Source: Luteibacter rhizovicinus (lineage in GTDB: Bacteria > Pseudomonadota > Gammaproteobacteria > Xanthomonadales > Rhodanobacteraceae). Taken from it: 64,000 nt of DNA. Within the stretch, counting starts at the first letter, position 1, and each line of letters starts with the position of its first letter. Under the pieces are notes generated by a model. The model saw only the letters and a list, made by a program, of their open reading frames with translations. It was not told the DNA's origin and ran no database searches. Both the position numbers and the translations under genes were made by a program. Where the stretch lies: the NCBI RefSeq assembly GCF_004342265.1, contig NZ_SMCS01000004.1:388354-452353 (forward strand). The letters run 5' to 3'. This document shows, piece by piece, positions 24,968-34,420 of this stretch.

Positions 24968-26734
24968 TCACAGGTCGGGCCCGATGACGACATGCAACTG
25001 CACGCCGTGTTCGTTCTTGTCGTGGACGGGTACGCCCAGATCGACACGGACCATGCCGACCGGCGAAAGCCAGCGCACGCCCAGACCCGCACCGATGCGC
25101 GGGCTGTAGTCGGTACCGGTGAAGGCATTGCCCGCATCGACGAACGCGGCCATGCCCCAGTTGCGTGTGAAGTAGTGCTCCACTTCGGTACTGGCAACCA
25201 GCAGGCTTTCGCCGCCGATGACCCGGTCGTACTGATTGCGTGGGCCGATGCTCTCGAAGCTGTAGCCGCGTACGGAACGGTCGCCGCCCGCGAAGAAGCG
25301 TAGCTGCGGGGGCAGGGCGCTGAAGTCGTTGGTCCAGGTATGGCCGGCGGTGCCGCGAAGGATCAGGCGGTTACGGCCCCAGAACGACTGGATCCATTTG
25401 GCATCGGCGATGACCTCGCTGAAGCTGGCATCCGAAAGCAGGTTGCCGACGGTGCTGCGGCCCACGAGGTTGAGCGACCAGCCATGCCGCACGAAGATCG
25501 GGTTGTCGCCCGATTTGCGCGACAACGATATCTCCGGATAAAGCAGCGTGCTGCGGCCGTGTTCGATGCCGAACGTGTTGTCGGGTTCGCCGCCGCGCTT
25601 GCCGACGGTGAATGTGCCGGACAAGGCGTTGATGCCGATGGTCCGTGTCCAGCCGTGCCACAGCCGGGTTTCGTTGGCCACCAGCTGCAACGTGCGCGAC
25701 TGCGATGTCGTCGTGTCCGCGTCCCGGTAGTTGGCGCCGAAGTTGAAACTGCGCTGGTTCGGGCCAGGCATCGGGATCTGGTACAGCGTGGAAATCGTCT
25801 TGAGCTTCTGCGCCACGACCAGTTCGTTCTTCCACTTGTGGCCGCGATCGTTCACCCAGCGCTTCTCGATACCACCACGCAGACCGGCCCCCGTATCCGT
25901 GCCGAAAAACGGACCGCCGGTATAAATCGTGCGTTTCGCGGGCGCCAATTCGACGGTGACATCGACGACACCGTTCTTCGCCTCGTCGATGTCGGGCATG
26001 ACATTGACCACGGAGAAATAATCGGCGCCGTTCAGCGACTGCTGAAGCAGCAGCAGATTGTCCTGTGCGAAATAGTCGCCGCTCTTGAACGGCACGTAGC
26101 GGTCGAGGAAGCTCTCGCGGAACTGCGAATCCTTGAAGTGCACCTTGCCGAAGCGATAGCGCTGGCCGGCGGTCCAGGCGAGCGACACGCTGGCTTTTTT
26201 TTCGGCGCGATTCACTTCCACGCGATGGACGGTCAGCTTCGCGTCGAGGAAACCCGTAGCGGTCAGCGCCGCGCCTATCGCGTCGCGCGACGCGTCGTAC
26301 TGACCGTCGTTGAGGGGCTGGTCCTTCAGCTTCTCGGCGGCGCGGATCGCCCGGCGCACGCCCGGCACTTTCGCGGCTTCTTCGTCGATATCGACTTTGA
26401 CGGAAGAGATGACGACCGGTGCGCCGGTCTTGACGTGCAGGGTGACGATCCAGTCGTTACCTGCCTGCTTGATATCGCCGTCCGACGTGGCCTCGTAATA
26501 GCCATACGGTCGAAGGGCGGTCTGGACCTGATCGGGTGCTTTTTCGTACAGGCGCCGCGCCTGGGCGGCCGAGATGTCGCGCGTGGCGTACTGACTGAGT
26601 TCCACGCCGGCGACGACGGCGCCCTTGAGCGGTTCCTCGACGCCATCGACGACGAGCTTTACTCCCGCGTGTGCGAGAGCGGGGAGAAAGAACCACGGCA
26701 ACAGCAGCAGTCCATGGCGTCTGGTTCGGCGCAT
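24968..26734 (-). CDS. tamA: Outer membrane protein TamA (BamA family)
   Basis: An Omp85-family outer-membrane protein of 588 residues: signal peptide to about residue 23 (LLPWFFLPALAHA), three POTRA-like domains, then a 16-stranded barrel. The barrel carries the family RGY-type lid motif as RSVRGYSFESIGPRNQ and ends with GVQLHVVIGPDL. The C-terminal residue is Leu rather than the more usual Phe. It is encoded just before tamB; its stop overlaps the alternative tamB GTG. Confidence 0.95.
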   Translation of the reverse strand: MRRTRRHGLLLLPWFFLPALAHAGVKLVVDGVEEPLKGAVVAGVELSQYATRDISAAQARRLYEKAPDQVQTALRPYGYYEATSDGDIKQAGNDWIVTLHVKTGAPVVISSVKVDIDEEAAKVPGVRRAIRAAEKLKDQPLNDGQYDASRDAIGAALTATGFLDAKLTVHRVEVNRAEKKASVSLAWTAGQRYRFGKVHFKDSQFRESFLDRYVPFKSGDYFAQDNLLLLQQSLNGADYFSVVNVMPDIDEAKNGVVDVTVELAPAKRTIYTGGPFFGTDTGAGLRGGIEKRWVNDRGHKWKNELVVAQKLKTISTLYQIPMPGPNQRSFNFGANYRDADTTTSQSRTLQLVANETRLWHGWTRTIGINALSGTFTVGKRGGEPDNTFGIEHGRSTLLYPEISLSRKSGDNPIFVRHGWSLNLVGRSTVGNLLSDASFSEVIADAKWIQSFWGRNRLILRGTAGHTWTNDFSALPPQLRFFAGGDRSVRGYSFESIGPRNQYDRVIGGESLLVASTEVEHYFTRNWGMAAFVDAGNAFTGTDYSPRIGAGLGVRWLSPVGMVRVDLGVPVHDKNEHGVQLHVVIGPDL

Positions 26735-26898
26735 CGCGTCCCGTTCCGGTCGTGATCCATGCCCCGATGCGGCCGGGGCAACAAGCGGGTTCGCGTCCGA
26801 CGAACCCTGACAACGCGTATCCGACGAAGTCTGTCCTTAACTTACCTTGCAGGCCCGCTCAGGTCACTAGACGGGTTCTCACAAATATGAACGTCCGG

Positions 26899-29496
26899 TC
26901 AGCCTGCCTCGTCGCCTGCGCGATGGGCGATCCATGCGCCGATCAATGCCGACACGTAGGGGATCGACTGCGCCGTAAGAATCGACATCCACAGAATGCT
27001 TTCCAGATAGCGGGTGCCATAGGCATAGCCCATGCCCGCGACGGCGAGCGCGAGGGCAAAGGCCATGAAACCTTCTTCGCGCACGGGAGCAAACGCCGCG
27101 AAACTGCTGCCGCCCATGCGACGACTCTTCGCGGTGACGACGAACGCCGTTTTCTCGCGCGTGAGGCCGTGCAGGATGCCGCGCGCGATGGCGTGCGAAA
27201 GGCCCATGCTGGCCAGCGACGCCATCAGCGTGTCGCGCCAGCTACACGGGACGCGAGCCCGGTACAGCACCACACCGAAGATGGCCTTGGCGAAGAAGAA
27301 GCCGATGACCGGGATCAGGAACAACTGCATGGGCAGGTTGAAATACTGGGGCAGGGCGATCATGCCAGCCGTCCAGTAGATGCCCATCAGCGTAAAGATC
27401 AGATGCAACGCATCGGCGAACCAGCTGAACCAGCCCGTGAGGAAGTGGAAACGCTGGCCAGCGCTCAGGGGGCCGCGGCGAGTCATCCAGTGCCAGCGAC
27501 CCTTCAGGATCTGCATCGCGCCGAAGGCCCAGCGATAGCGCTGGCTCTTATACGCCTTGAAGTCGGCGGGCGTCAGGCCCTTGCCCATCAGTTCGTCGAC
27601 ATAGACCAGCTCGTAACCCGCATGCATCAGGCGCAGGCCCAGCTCGGCGTCCTCGCAGATCGTCCACTCCGACCAGCCGCCCGTACCTTCCAGCGCCGAA
27701 CGACGCACCATCGTCATGGTGCCGTGCTGGATGATGGCGTTGCGCTCGTTGCGATGATGCATGCCGATGCGGAAGAAGCCGTCGTATTCCCAGGCGGTCA
27801 TGCGCCGGAACTTGTTGCGTTCGAAATCGCGATGCGCCTGCGGGCACTGCACCACGGCGACCTTGCTGTCGTGGAAGTAACCCGTCAGCGTCGCCAGCCA
27901 GTCTTCGCGCACGACATAGTCGGCGTCGATGACCGCGACGACGTCGGCGCGCGGATCGGTGGCGGTGAGGCCGAAATTGAGCGCGCCCGCCTTATAGCCC
28001 GGCCATGGCTCGAGGTGGAAGAAGCGGAAGCGTTCGCCCAGTTGTTCGCAATAAGCCTCGACCGGCTTCCAGACGTCCGGGTCTTTCGTGTTGTTGTCGA
28101 GCACGAGGACTTCGAAGTTGGCGTAGTCCAGCCGCGCGAGCGAATCGAGCGTGAGCATCACCATCTCGGGCGGCTCGTTGTGGCACGCCAGGTGGATGGA
28201 TACGAACGGCTGCTTTTCCGGCGGATCCGGCGTCAGCATCTCCGCATGCCTGATCCAGCTGCGACGCCACAGCACCTCGGTGAACTCGAAGGCGTTGATG
28301 AGCAGGATCGCGAGGATGGCGATCTGCGCGGGGAACAGCAGGATCAGCATCGCCCAGTCGAACGGGCTCAGGTAGAAATTGAACGGCAGCGTGGCCGACC
28401 ACACGATCAGTCCGCACGACAGCTGGATCATCGCCAGCATGAACAGGCGCCCCATCAGCTTGAAGCGGCTGAAGCGCACCGCGAACCAGAGCATCGGTAT
28501 GAAGGCGAGCGCGGCGGCGGCCAGAGCCTTCCACGGCCAGCCGGTGTCTTCGGTCACCGGGCCGGTGAAGGGGAACTTCAGCTGCCGGTCGGCGTTGAAC
28601 ATGCCCCAGTAGGCGCCCGTGCGGCCTTCGCCGAGGTTTTCCTTCCAGGGCTGGTCGATGGCTTCGAGCACGTAGTAGTCGATGCCGTCCTTGCGGGCGG
28701 CATTGAACCAGTCGCGCAGGAAGATGGCCTGGTTGGATACCGACGGATAGGCGTACTGGAAGCGGTCGCCGTTCGACGGCCAGCCGATTTCGCCGACGAC
28801 GATGTGCTTGCTCGGAAACCGCTGGCGCAGGCTCTGATAGCTACCGATGGAGTCGCCGACGGCGTCCTTGCGATCGATGCCGTTCCAGTAGGGGAACAGA
28901 TGGACCGTGATGAAGTCGACGTGCTCGACGAGTTCGGGGTTCTGCAACCAGATGTGCATCGGCTCGGCGATGGATACCGGCTGGCGCACGGCGGCGCGCA
29001 CGCGGTCGAGGTAGGTCATGATGCGTTCGGGGGGAAGATCCGAACGGAACAGCACCTCGTTTTCCACGATGACGCGGGTGATCGTGTCCGGATAACGGTT
29101 CGCCTGCGCGATCAGCGCATCGATTTCGCGTTCGTTGTTGTCGATGCGGCGGTCGATCAGCGCGCCCGCCATGACTTCCAGGTGCTCCTGCCGCGCCAGC
29201 CGGATGACCTGTGGATTTTCCAGCATCGAGTACGTGCGGATACGACCCGAATAATGCTTGATGAGCTTCAGGTCGCTGTCGATTTCGGGATCGGTCGAGA
29301 CGTCGCCCTTCATCGGGTTCTGGTAACGCTGGTAGGCCGTAAAGGCGAAACCGCCGATCGGTCCTTTCCAGTCGTTCGGTCCATGCGGCATGTTGCCGAG
29401 GAACCACAGCCCGAAATTCAGCCCCGCGACGACCAGCGCAAGGAGCAGCGCGGCGAGGAAAGGGTGGCGGGTGTCGGTCGTGGTGGCAGCGCTCAA
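26899..29496 (-). CDS. ndvB: GH17-GT2 fusion, NdvB-like beta-glucan synthase
   Basis: A membrane glycosyltransferase of 865 residues, essentially the length of P. aeruginosa NdvB, which makes cyclic beta-(1,3)-glucans linked to biofilm tolerance. After one N-terminal helix comes a GH17-like domain (residues about 35-300) with both expected acids visible: VIVENEVLF and VVGEIGWPSNG. Several transmembrane helices follow, then a GT2 domain with VSIHLACHNEPPEMV, VIDADYVV, CEDAELGLRL and KSQRYRWAFG, then more helices. The start is a TTG at 29496 with GGGG 7 bp upstream; no better start is seen. It lies downstream of dps but beyond a terminator. Confidence 0.88.
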   Translation of the reverse strand: MSAATTTDTRHPFLAALLLALVVAGLNFGLWFLGNMPHGPNDWKGPIGGFAFTAYQRYQNPMKGDVSTDPEIDSDLKLIKHYSGRIRTYSMLENPQVIRLARQEHLEVMAGALIDRRIDNNEREIDALIAQANRYPDTITRVIVENEVLFRSDLPPERIMTYLDRVRAAVRQPVSIAEPMHIWLQNPELVEHVDFITVHLFPYWNGIDRKDAVGDSIGSYQSLRQRFPSKHIVVGEIGWPSNGDRFQYAYPSVSNQAIFLRDWFNAARKDGIDYYVLEAIDQPWKENLGEGRTGAYWGMFNADRQLKFPFTGPVTEDTGWPWKALAAAALAFIPMLWFAVRFSRFKLMGRLFMLAMIQLSCGLIVWSATLPFNFYLSPFDWAMLILLFPAQIAILAILLINAFEFTEVLWRRSWIRHAEMLTPDPPEKQPFVSIHLACHNEPPEMVMLTLDSLARLDYANFEVLVLDNNTKDPDVWKPVEAYCEQLGERFRFFHLEPWPGYKAGALNFGLTATDPRADVVAVIDADYVVREDWLATLTGYFHDSKVAVVQCPQAHRDFERNKFRRMTAWEYDGFFRIGMHHRNERNAIIQHGTMTMVRRSALEGTGGWSEWTICEDAELGLRLMHAGYELVYVDELMGKGLTPADFKAYKSQRYRWAFGAMQILKGRWHWMTRRGPLSAGQRFHFLTGWFSWFADALHLIFTLMGIYWTAGMIALPQYFNLPMQLFLIPVIGFFFAKAIFGVVLYRARVPCSWRDTLMASLASMGLSHAIARGILHGLTREKTAFVVTAKSRRMGGSSFAAFAPVREEGFMAFALALAVAGMGYAYGTRYLESILWMSILTAQSIPYVSALIGAWIAHRAGDEAG

Positions 29497-29734
29497 AACA
29501 ATCCCCGGACCTTCTGGCCCCCAAAGAAATAGTGGTGTAACCCGCCGAGCTTAACGAACGGGGGCAGCAGGCTCAACGCATTGCAGCATGGATAGTCAGG
29601 CTGAACTCAGAGAGGTACCGTTCCGCAGCCACTCGGGGAGCGAGTATGAAGGGATTGGCGGGTAACCGGTTGGGAAGGGTTGCCCCTTGACGGAGGCGGC
29701 GAGGGATTCCCTCCAGCTCCCATGGTTCGGAAAC

Positions 29735-29762
29735 AAAGCCGCCGCCCGGAGGCGGCGGCTTT
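29735..29762 (-). terminator. Rho-independent terminator of dps
   Basis: AAAGCCGCCGCC at 29735-29746 pairs perfectly with 29751-29762 around a CGGA loop, followed in the - direction by TTTGTTT. It lies 22 bp after the dps stop. The rest of the gap (29497-29734) between the ndvB start and dps shows no gene. Confidence 0.88.
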
Positions 29763-29783
29763 ACACGGATTGAACGAACCCGC

Positions 29784-30251
29784 TTACTTCAGCAGCGAAC
29801 GCAGCATCCAGGCGGTTTTTTCGTGTTCCTTCAGGCGTCCCGTTACCATATCGGCGGTGCCTTCGTCGCCGGCCGTGTCGGCGGCCTTGATCGTGTCGCG
29901 CGCCGTGGCGGCGGCGATTTCGTGGCCTTCGACCAACTGGGCGACCATGTCCTTCCACTCGGGAACGCCGGCTTCTTCCTTGATGGAGGTGAGCTTGCCG
30001 AACTGGCTGTACGAGCCCGGAGCGAACACGTCGAGAATGCGGATGCGCTCGGCGACCTCGTCGGCGGCGGTCCAGAGCTCGTTGTACTGGACCTCGAACA
30101 TGGTATGCAGGCTGTTGAACTGCGGGCCGGTCACGTTCCAGTGGAAGCTGTGGGTCTTCAGATACAGCGAATAGGTGTCGGCGAGCAGCTTCGAAAGATG
30201 CTTGGCGACCGTTTCGCGGTCTTTCTTGGCAATGCCGATATCGATAGCCAT
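29784..30251 (-). CDS. dps: DNA-protecting ferritin-like protein Dps
   Basis: A 155-residue mini-ferritin that stores iron, consumes peroxide and may coat DNA. The ferroxidase region is clear: [19 protein letters not shown] and [19 protein letters not shown]. The N-terminus is short, without the long Lys-rich DNA-binding tail of E. coli Dps. AAGGAG lies about 10 bp before the ATG at 30251. It is divergent from hrpA across a 118-bp gap where an oxidative-stress promoter would be expected, though no site could be assigned by eye. Confidence 0.96.
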   Translation of the reverse strand: MAIDIGIAKKDRETVAKHLSKLLADTYSLYLKTHSFHWNVTGPQFNSLHTMFEVQYNELWTAADEVAERIRILDVFAPGSYSQFGKLTSIKEEAGVPEWKDMVAQLVEGHEIAAATARDTIKAADTAGDEGTADMVTGRLKEHEKTAWMLRSLLK

Positions 30252-30369
30252 GGTGCTTCTCTCCTTAAGTGAATCCTGGCGTCAGACAGCAGATTAGACG
30301 GGTCGGAAGGTCCTTGGAAATGAAACGTTCCGATCCAATTGATAGGCTCAGGCTATTATTTGCGGTTCC

Positions 30370-33300
30370 ATGAGTCAGTCCACAACCCCAGCACGTCATT
30401 CCTCCCCCGATCCGCGGCTGCGTGCCCTGCGGAACGAACTCGCGCGCGTCAGCAGCCGGGACTACGGCCGCTTGCTCGGCCGGCTCGGGGCGCTTTCGCG
30501 CAAAGATGCCGATCCGGGCCGCATGGACGCGCTCGAAAAGGACATCCAGGCATCCGCCGCGCGCCGGGCCGGGCGGGCCGCCAATAAGCCGCCCATCGTG
30601 CTCGACGAGGCGCTGCCCATCACGGCGCGGGCCGACGACATCGTCAAGCTGATCCGCGAGCACCAGGTGGTCGTCATCGCCGGCGAGACCGGCTCGGGCA
30701 AGACCACCCAGCTACCCAAGCTCTGCCTGGCCGCCGGCCGGGGCGAGGCGGGCCTGATCGGTTGCACGCAGCCGCGCCGGCTCGCGGCGCGCTCGGTGGC
30801 CACCCGTGTCGCCGAGGAACTGGGTACGCCGGTGGGCGACAAAGTCGGCTTCCAGGTACGTTTCACCGAGAAGGTGTCGGACCAGGCGCTGGTCAAGTTC
30901 ATGACCGACGGCATCCTGCTCGCCGAAACCCAGTCCGATCCCTGGCTGTCGGCATACGACACGATCATCATCGACGAGGCGCACGAGCGCAGCCTCAATA
31001 TCGACTTTTTGCTCGGCTATCTGAAGCGGCTGGCCGTACGGCGTCCCGATCTGAAGATCATCGTCACCTCGGCGACGATCGATACGGAGCGTTTCGCGGA
31101 ACATTTCGAAGGTGCGCCCGTCGTCGCGGTCGAAGGCCGGGCGTATCCGGTCGAGGTCCGCTGGCGACCGCCCGGCGAACGTGGCGAGGGCAACCTCGCG
31201 CTTCAGATCGCCGACACGCTCGACGCCATTACGCGCGAAGACCCTCGCGGCGACGTGTTGATCTTCCTGCCGGGCGAACGCGAAATCCGCGACGCCCATC
31301 TGCTGCTGTCGCGGCGGCAATACCGGGAAACCGAAATCCTGCCGCTGTATGCGCGCCTGTCGGCGAACGATCAGGACCGTGTGTTCAAGCCGGGTCCGAA
31401 GCGTCGCGTCGTACTCGCAACGAATGTCGCCGAAACCTCGCTGACCGTACCGCGCATTCGCTACGTCGTCGATTCGGGTACGGCACGCGTCAAGCGCTAC
31501 AGCCAGCGCGGGCAGCTGGAACGACTGCACGTCGAACCGATCTCGCAGGCGGCGGCCAACCAGCGCAAGGGTCGCTGTGGACGCGTGGGCCCGGGTATCT
31601 GCTATCGCCTGTACGACGAAGCGGATTTCCTCCAGCGTCCCGAATACACCGATCCGGAATTGCTGCGTTCGTCGCTCGCCAACGTCATTCTGCGCATGCT
31701 GGCGCTGGACCTTGGCGAGGTCGAAGACTTTCCCTTCCTCGAAGCACCCGATCCGCGCGTAGTGGCGGACGGCCATCGCCGACTGGCCGAAATCGGCGCC
31801 ATCGACGAAAACCGCCGGTTGACCGATATCGGCCGTACCGTCGCGCGCCTGCCGATCGACGTACAGCTGGCGCGCATGCTGGTGGAGTCGCGTCGTCTGG
31901 GCTGTCTGCGCGAAGCCGTCACCATCGTGGCCTTCCTCAGCATTCAGGACCCGCGCGAGCGGCCGCCGGAAGCGCGTGGGCAGGCGGATGCCGCGCATGC
32001 GCAGTTTGCCGATCCGAAGTCCGATTTCGCGGGCGTGCTGAATTTGTGGCGCGGCTATCACGATGCGTCCGAAGAACTGACGCAGACGAAATTGCGCGAC
32101 TGGTGTTCGCGGCATTTCCTGAGTTTCATGCGGATGCGCGAGTGGCGTGAATTGCATCGACAACTGGTGCTGGTGACGCGCGAGTTGGGGTGGGATGTCG
32201 ATGTGCCGTCGTTGGCGGCGCCGTCGGAGGGTGTCGCTTCGGCGACGGGATCGCGTCGGTCGCGGTCGTTGGGTTCGCGCTCCGCGGGGATCGCACCCGA
32301 GGGCGCTCCTGCAGGCGTTCCTGCTCGCAAGGAAGGTTCCGAGGCCGATGCGTTGTACGAAGCCGTGCATCGAAGCTTGCTCGCGGGTATGCCGACGCAG
32401 GTCGGGCATAAGGACGAGAAGGGTGTGTATCGCGGTACGCGCGAGCGGCGGTTCCAGGTCTTTCCCGGTTCGGCGCTTTCGAAGGCACCGCCAGCGTGGG
32501 TTTTTTCCGCGCAGATCATCGATATCGGCGGTCGCGTGTGGGCGATGATGTGCGCCCGCGTCGATCCGGCGTGGATCGAGACACAGGGTGCCCATCTCGT
32601 CCGTGCGACCGCGCGCGACGCCCATTGGTCGCGCAAGCGCGGTACGGTGGTTGCTTACGAACAGGTGTCGTTGTTCGGACTGATCCTGGTCGAACGCCGT
32701 CCGGTGACCTTCCATCGTCAGGACCCCGCCGCCGCGCACGATATCTTCCTGCGCGAAGCGCTGATCCGCTGCGATCTGGAAACCCGCGCCGACTTCGTGC
32801 GCGCGAATGCCCGCGTACTGGAGCAAGCCGGCGAGATCGAGGCCAAGCAGCGTCGCGCCGGATTGCTCCGCAGCGACGACGACCTCGTCGCGTTCTTCAC
32901 CGGCAAGCTGCCCGCCGATATGTCCGACGTGCGTGCGCTGGACGCCTGGTATCGCAAGGCCTCGCCGGGCGAGCAGGCCGCGCTGCGCTGGTCGCTCGCC
33001 GATGTGATGGATAACGGCGCGGGACTCGATCCGCATGCCTTCCCGGCATCGCTCGAACTCGGACAACATCGCTACCGACTGGAATATCGCTTCGTGCCCG
33101 GCGATCCGGCCGACGGCGTGACCATGAACGTACCGCTCGCCTTCCTCAACGCCGTGCCCGCTGCCCGCTGCGAATGGCTGGTCGCCGGGCTGCTCGGCGA
33201 AAAAGTGGCGGAACTCATTCGCGGCCTGCCCAAGACGCTGCGCCGCAACTTCGTGCCGGCGCCCGATTTCGCGCGCGCCTTCGTCGAGGCGGAAGCCCCG

Positions 33301-34383
33301 CGCGACGAACCGCTGCCCAAAGCGCTTGCCGCCTTCCTCAAGCGGACCACCGGTGTCGCCATCGACGCATCGGCATTCGCCGAGGTCGACGTGCCCGCGC
33401 ATTTCCTGATGCGTTTCCGCATTCACGACGAAAGCGGCCGCACCGTAGCCGATGGCCGCGACCTGGCCAGTATTCGCGCCGAATGGGAAGGCAAGGCGCG
33501 CGAGGCTTTCTCGCGCAAGACGGATCTGGAACTGACCCGCGAAGACATCGTCAGCTGGGACTTCGAATCGATTCCGCGGGACGTGCGGTCGGAAGGCGGA
33601 CTGATTGCCTATCCCGCTCTCGTTGACCTTGGCGAAGCCGTGGCCCTGCGCGTGTTCGAACGCGCGGACGAAGCCAGAGAAGCACACGTGGGCGGCGTTG
33701 AACGATTGCTTCGTCAGGCGCTTGCGTCCGATTTCAAGCGCGCTCGCCGCCAGTTGCCCATTGCCAATCCGCTATCCCTGAAGTACGCGCCGATGGGCAG
33801 CGTCGATGGTCTGCGCGAGGATCTGGTCGAAGGCGGTTTCGAGGATCTGGTCGCCGACCGGCGTCTCGATGCGCGCACGCAGGGCGAGTTCGAAGCCTTG
33901 CGGGTGGACCTGTCGCGCGAACTGTTCGGTGCGGCCGTAGCGCGGCTGAAACTCGCCGAGCCCATCATCGAAGCCCAGGCCGAACTGAAACCCTGGATGG
34001 AACCGCCGCTGATGGGCTTCGCCAAGGCCAGCTACGACGACCTGCGCGAGCAACTGCATGCGCTGATCCAGCCGGGCGTCCTGAGGGAGCTTCCCCCCGC
34101 GAGGCTCGCCCATCTGCCGCGCTACCTGAAAGCCATGCGCCTGCGTGCCGAACGCCTGCGCCAGGACCCGGCACGGGACCAGTCGCGTATGCTGCAGGTG
34201 CTGCCCTACTGGCGCGCGTTGCTCAATGCCGGCGGTACGGCGCTGGACGCCACGGGCTGGCACGAATTGCGCTGGTTGCTGGAGGAATGGCGGGTGTCCC
34301 TGTATGCGCAGGAACTGAAAACCGCCGAGCCGGTTTCGGCAAAGCGACTCGCGAAGGCGCTGGAAGTAGCACAAGCGGGCTGA
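30370..34383 (+). CDS. hrpA: ATP-dependent RNA helicase HrpA
   Basis: A DEAH-box helicase of 1337 residues, linked in E. coli to rescue of stalled ribosomes and mRNA processing. Motif I is GETGSGKTTQLPKLCL, motif II IIIDEAHERSLN, motif III SATID, and motif VI QRKGRCGRVGPGICYRL; the long C-terminal DUF3418 region follows. Compared with E. coli HrpA (about 1300), a region of about 40 extra residues, rich in Ser, Arg, Gly, Ala and Pro, sits near residues 615-655 and includes a stretch resembling the local palindromic repeats. The ribosome-binding site is weak. Confidence 0.96.
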   Translation: MSQSTTPARHSSPDPRLRALRNELARVSSRDYGRLLGRLGALSRKDADPGRMDALEKDIQASAARRAGRAANKPPIVLDEALPITARADDIVKLIREHQVVVIAGETGSGKTTQLPKLCLAAGRGEAGLIGCTQPRRLAARSVATRVAEELGTPVGDKVGFQVRFTEKVSDQALVKFMTDGILLAETQSDPWLSAYDTIIIDEAHERSLNIDFLLGYLKRLAVRRPDLKIIVTSATIDTERFAEHFEGAPVVAVEGRAYPVEVRWRPPGERGEGNLALQIADTLDAITREDPRGDVLIFLPGEREIRDAHLLLSRRQYRETEILPLYARLSANDQDRVFKPGPKRRVVLATNVAETSLTVPRIRYVVDSGTARVKRYSQRGQLERLHVEPISQAAANQRKGRCGRVGPGICYRLYDEADFLQRPEYTDPELLRSSLANVILRMLALDLGEVEDFPFLEAPDPRVVADGHRRLAEIGAIDENRRLTDIGRTVARLPIDVQLARMLVESRRLGCLREAVTIVAFLSIQDPRERPPEARGQADAAHAQFADPKSDFAGVLNLWRGYHDASEELTQTKLRDWCSRHFLSFMRMREWRELHRQLVLVTRELGWDVDVPSLAAPSEGVASATGSRRSRSLGSRSAGIAPEGAPAGVPARKEGSEADALYEAVHRSLLAGMPTQVGHKDEKGVYRGTRERRFQVFPGSALSKAPPAWVFSAQIIDIGGRVWAMMCARVDPAWIETQGAHLVRATARDAHWSRKRGTVVAYEQVSLFGLILVERRPVTFHRQDPAAAHDIFLREALIRCDLETRADFVRANARVLEQAGEIEAKQRRAGLLRSDDDLVAFFTGKLPADMSDVRALDAWYRKASPGEQAALRWSLADVMDNGAGLDPHAFPASLELGQHRYRLEYRFVPGDPADGVTMNVPLAFLNAVPAARCEWLVAGLLGEKVAELIRGLPKTLRRNFVPAPDFARAFVEAEAPRDEPLPKALAAFLKRTTGVAIDASAFAEVDVPAHFLMRFRIHDESGRTVADGRDLASIRAEWEGKAREAFSRKTDLELTREDIVSWDFESIPRDVRSEGGLIAYPALVDLGEAVALRVFERADEAREAHVGGVERLLRQALASDFKRARRQLPIANPLSLKYAPMGSVDGLREDLVEGGFEDLVADRRLDARTQGEFEALRVDLSRELFGAAVARLKLAEPIIEAQAELKPWMEPPLMGFAKASYDDLREQLHALIQPGVLRELPPARLAHLPRYLKAMRLRAERLRQDPARDQSRMLQVLPYWRALLNAGGTALDATGWHELRWLLEEWRVSLYAQELKTAEPVSAKRLAKALEVAQAG
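32281..32313. repeat. REP-like sequence inside hrpA
   Basis: On the - strand this reads TGCAGGAGCGCCC followed by TCGGGTGCGATCCCCGCGG, close to the GTAGGAGCGC-type core of the intergenic palindromes at 4057, 20398, 44125 and 48306. It is in frame and encodes AGIAPEGAPAG within the extra linker of HrpA. The assignment is by visual similarity and is tentative. Confidence 0.45.
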
Positions 34384-34420
34384 TACGGATGGACAGGACG
34401 GCACAGATGGCAGCGGTGGC

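Noticed and set aside
26671..29532. A 953-codon + strand open frame opposite ndvB, and a 991-codon frame opposite hrpA (30712-33687)
   Set aside because: Both are complements of well-supported genes and have the composition of antisense translation.
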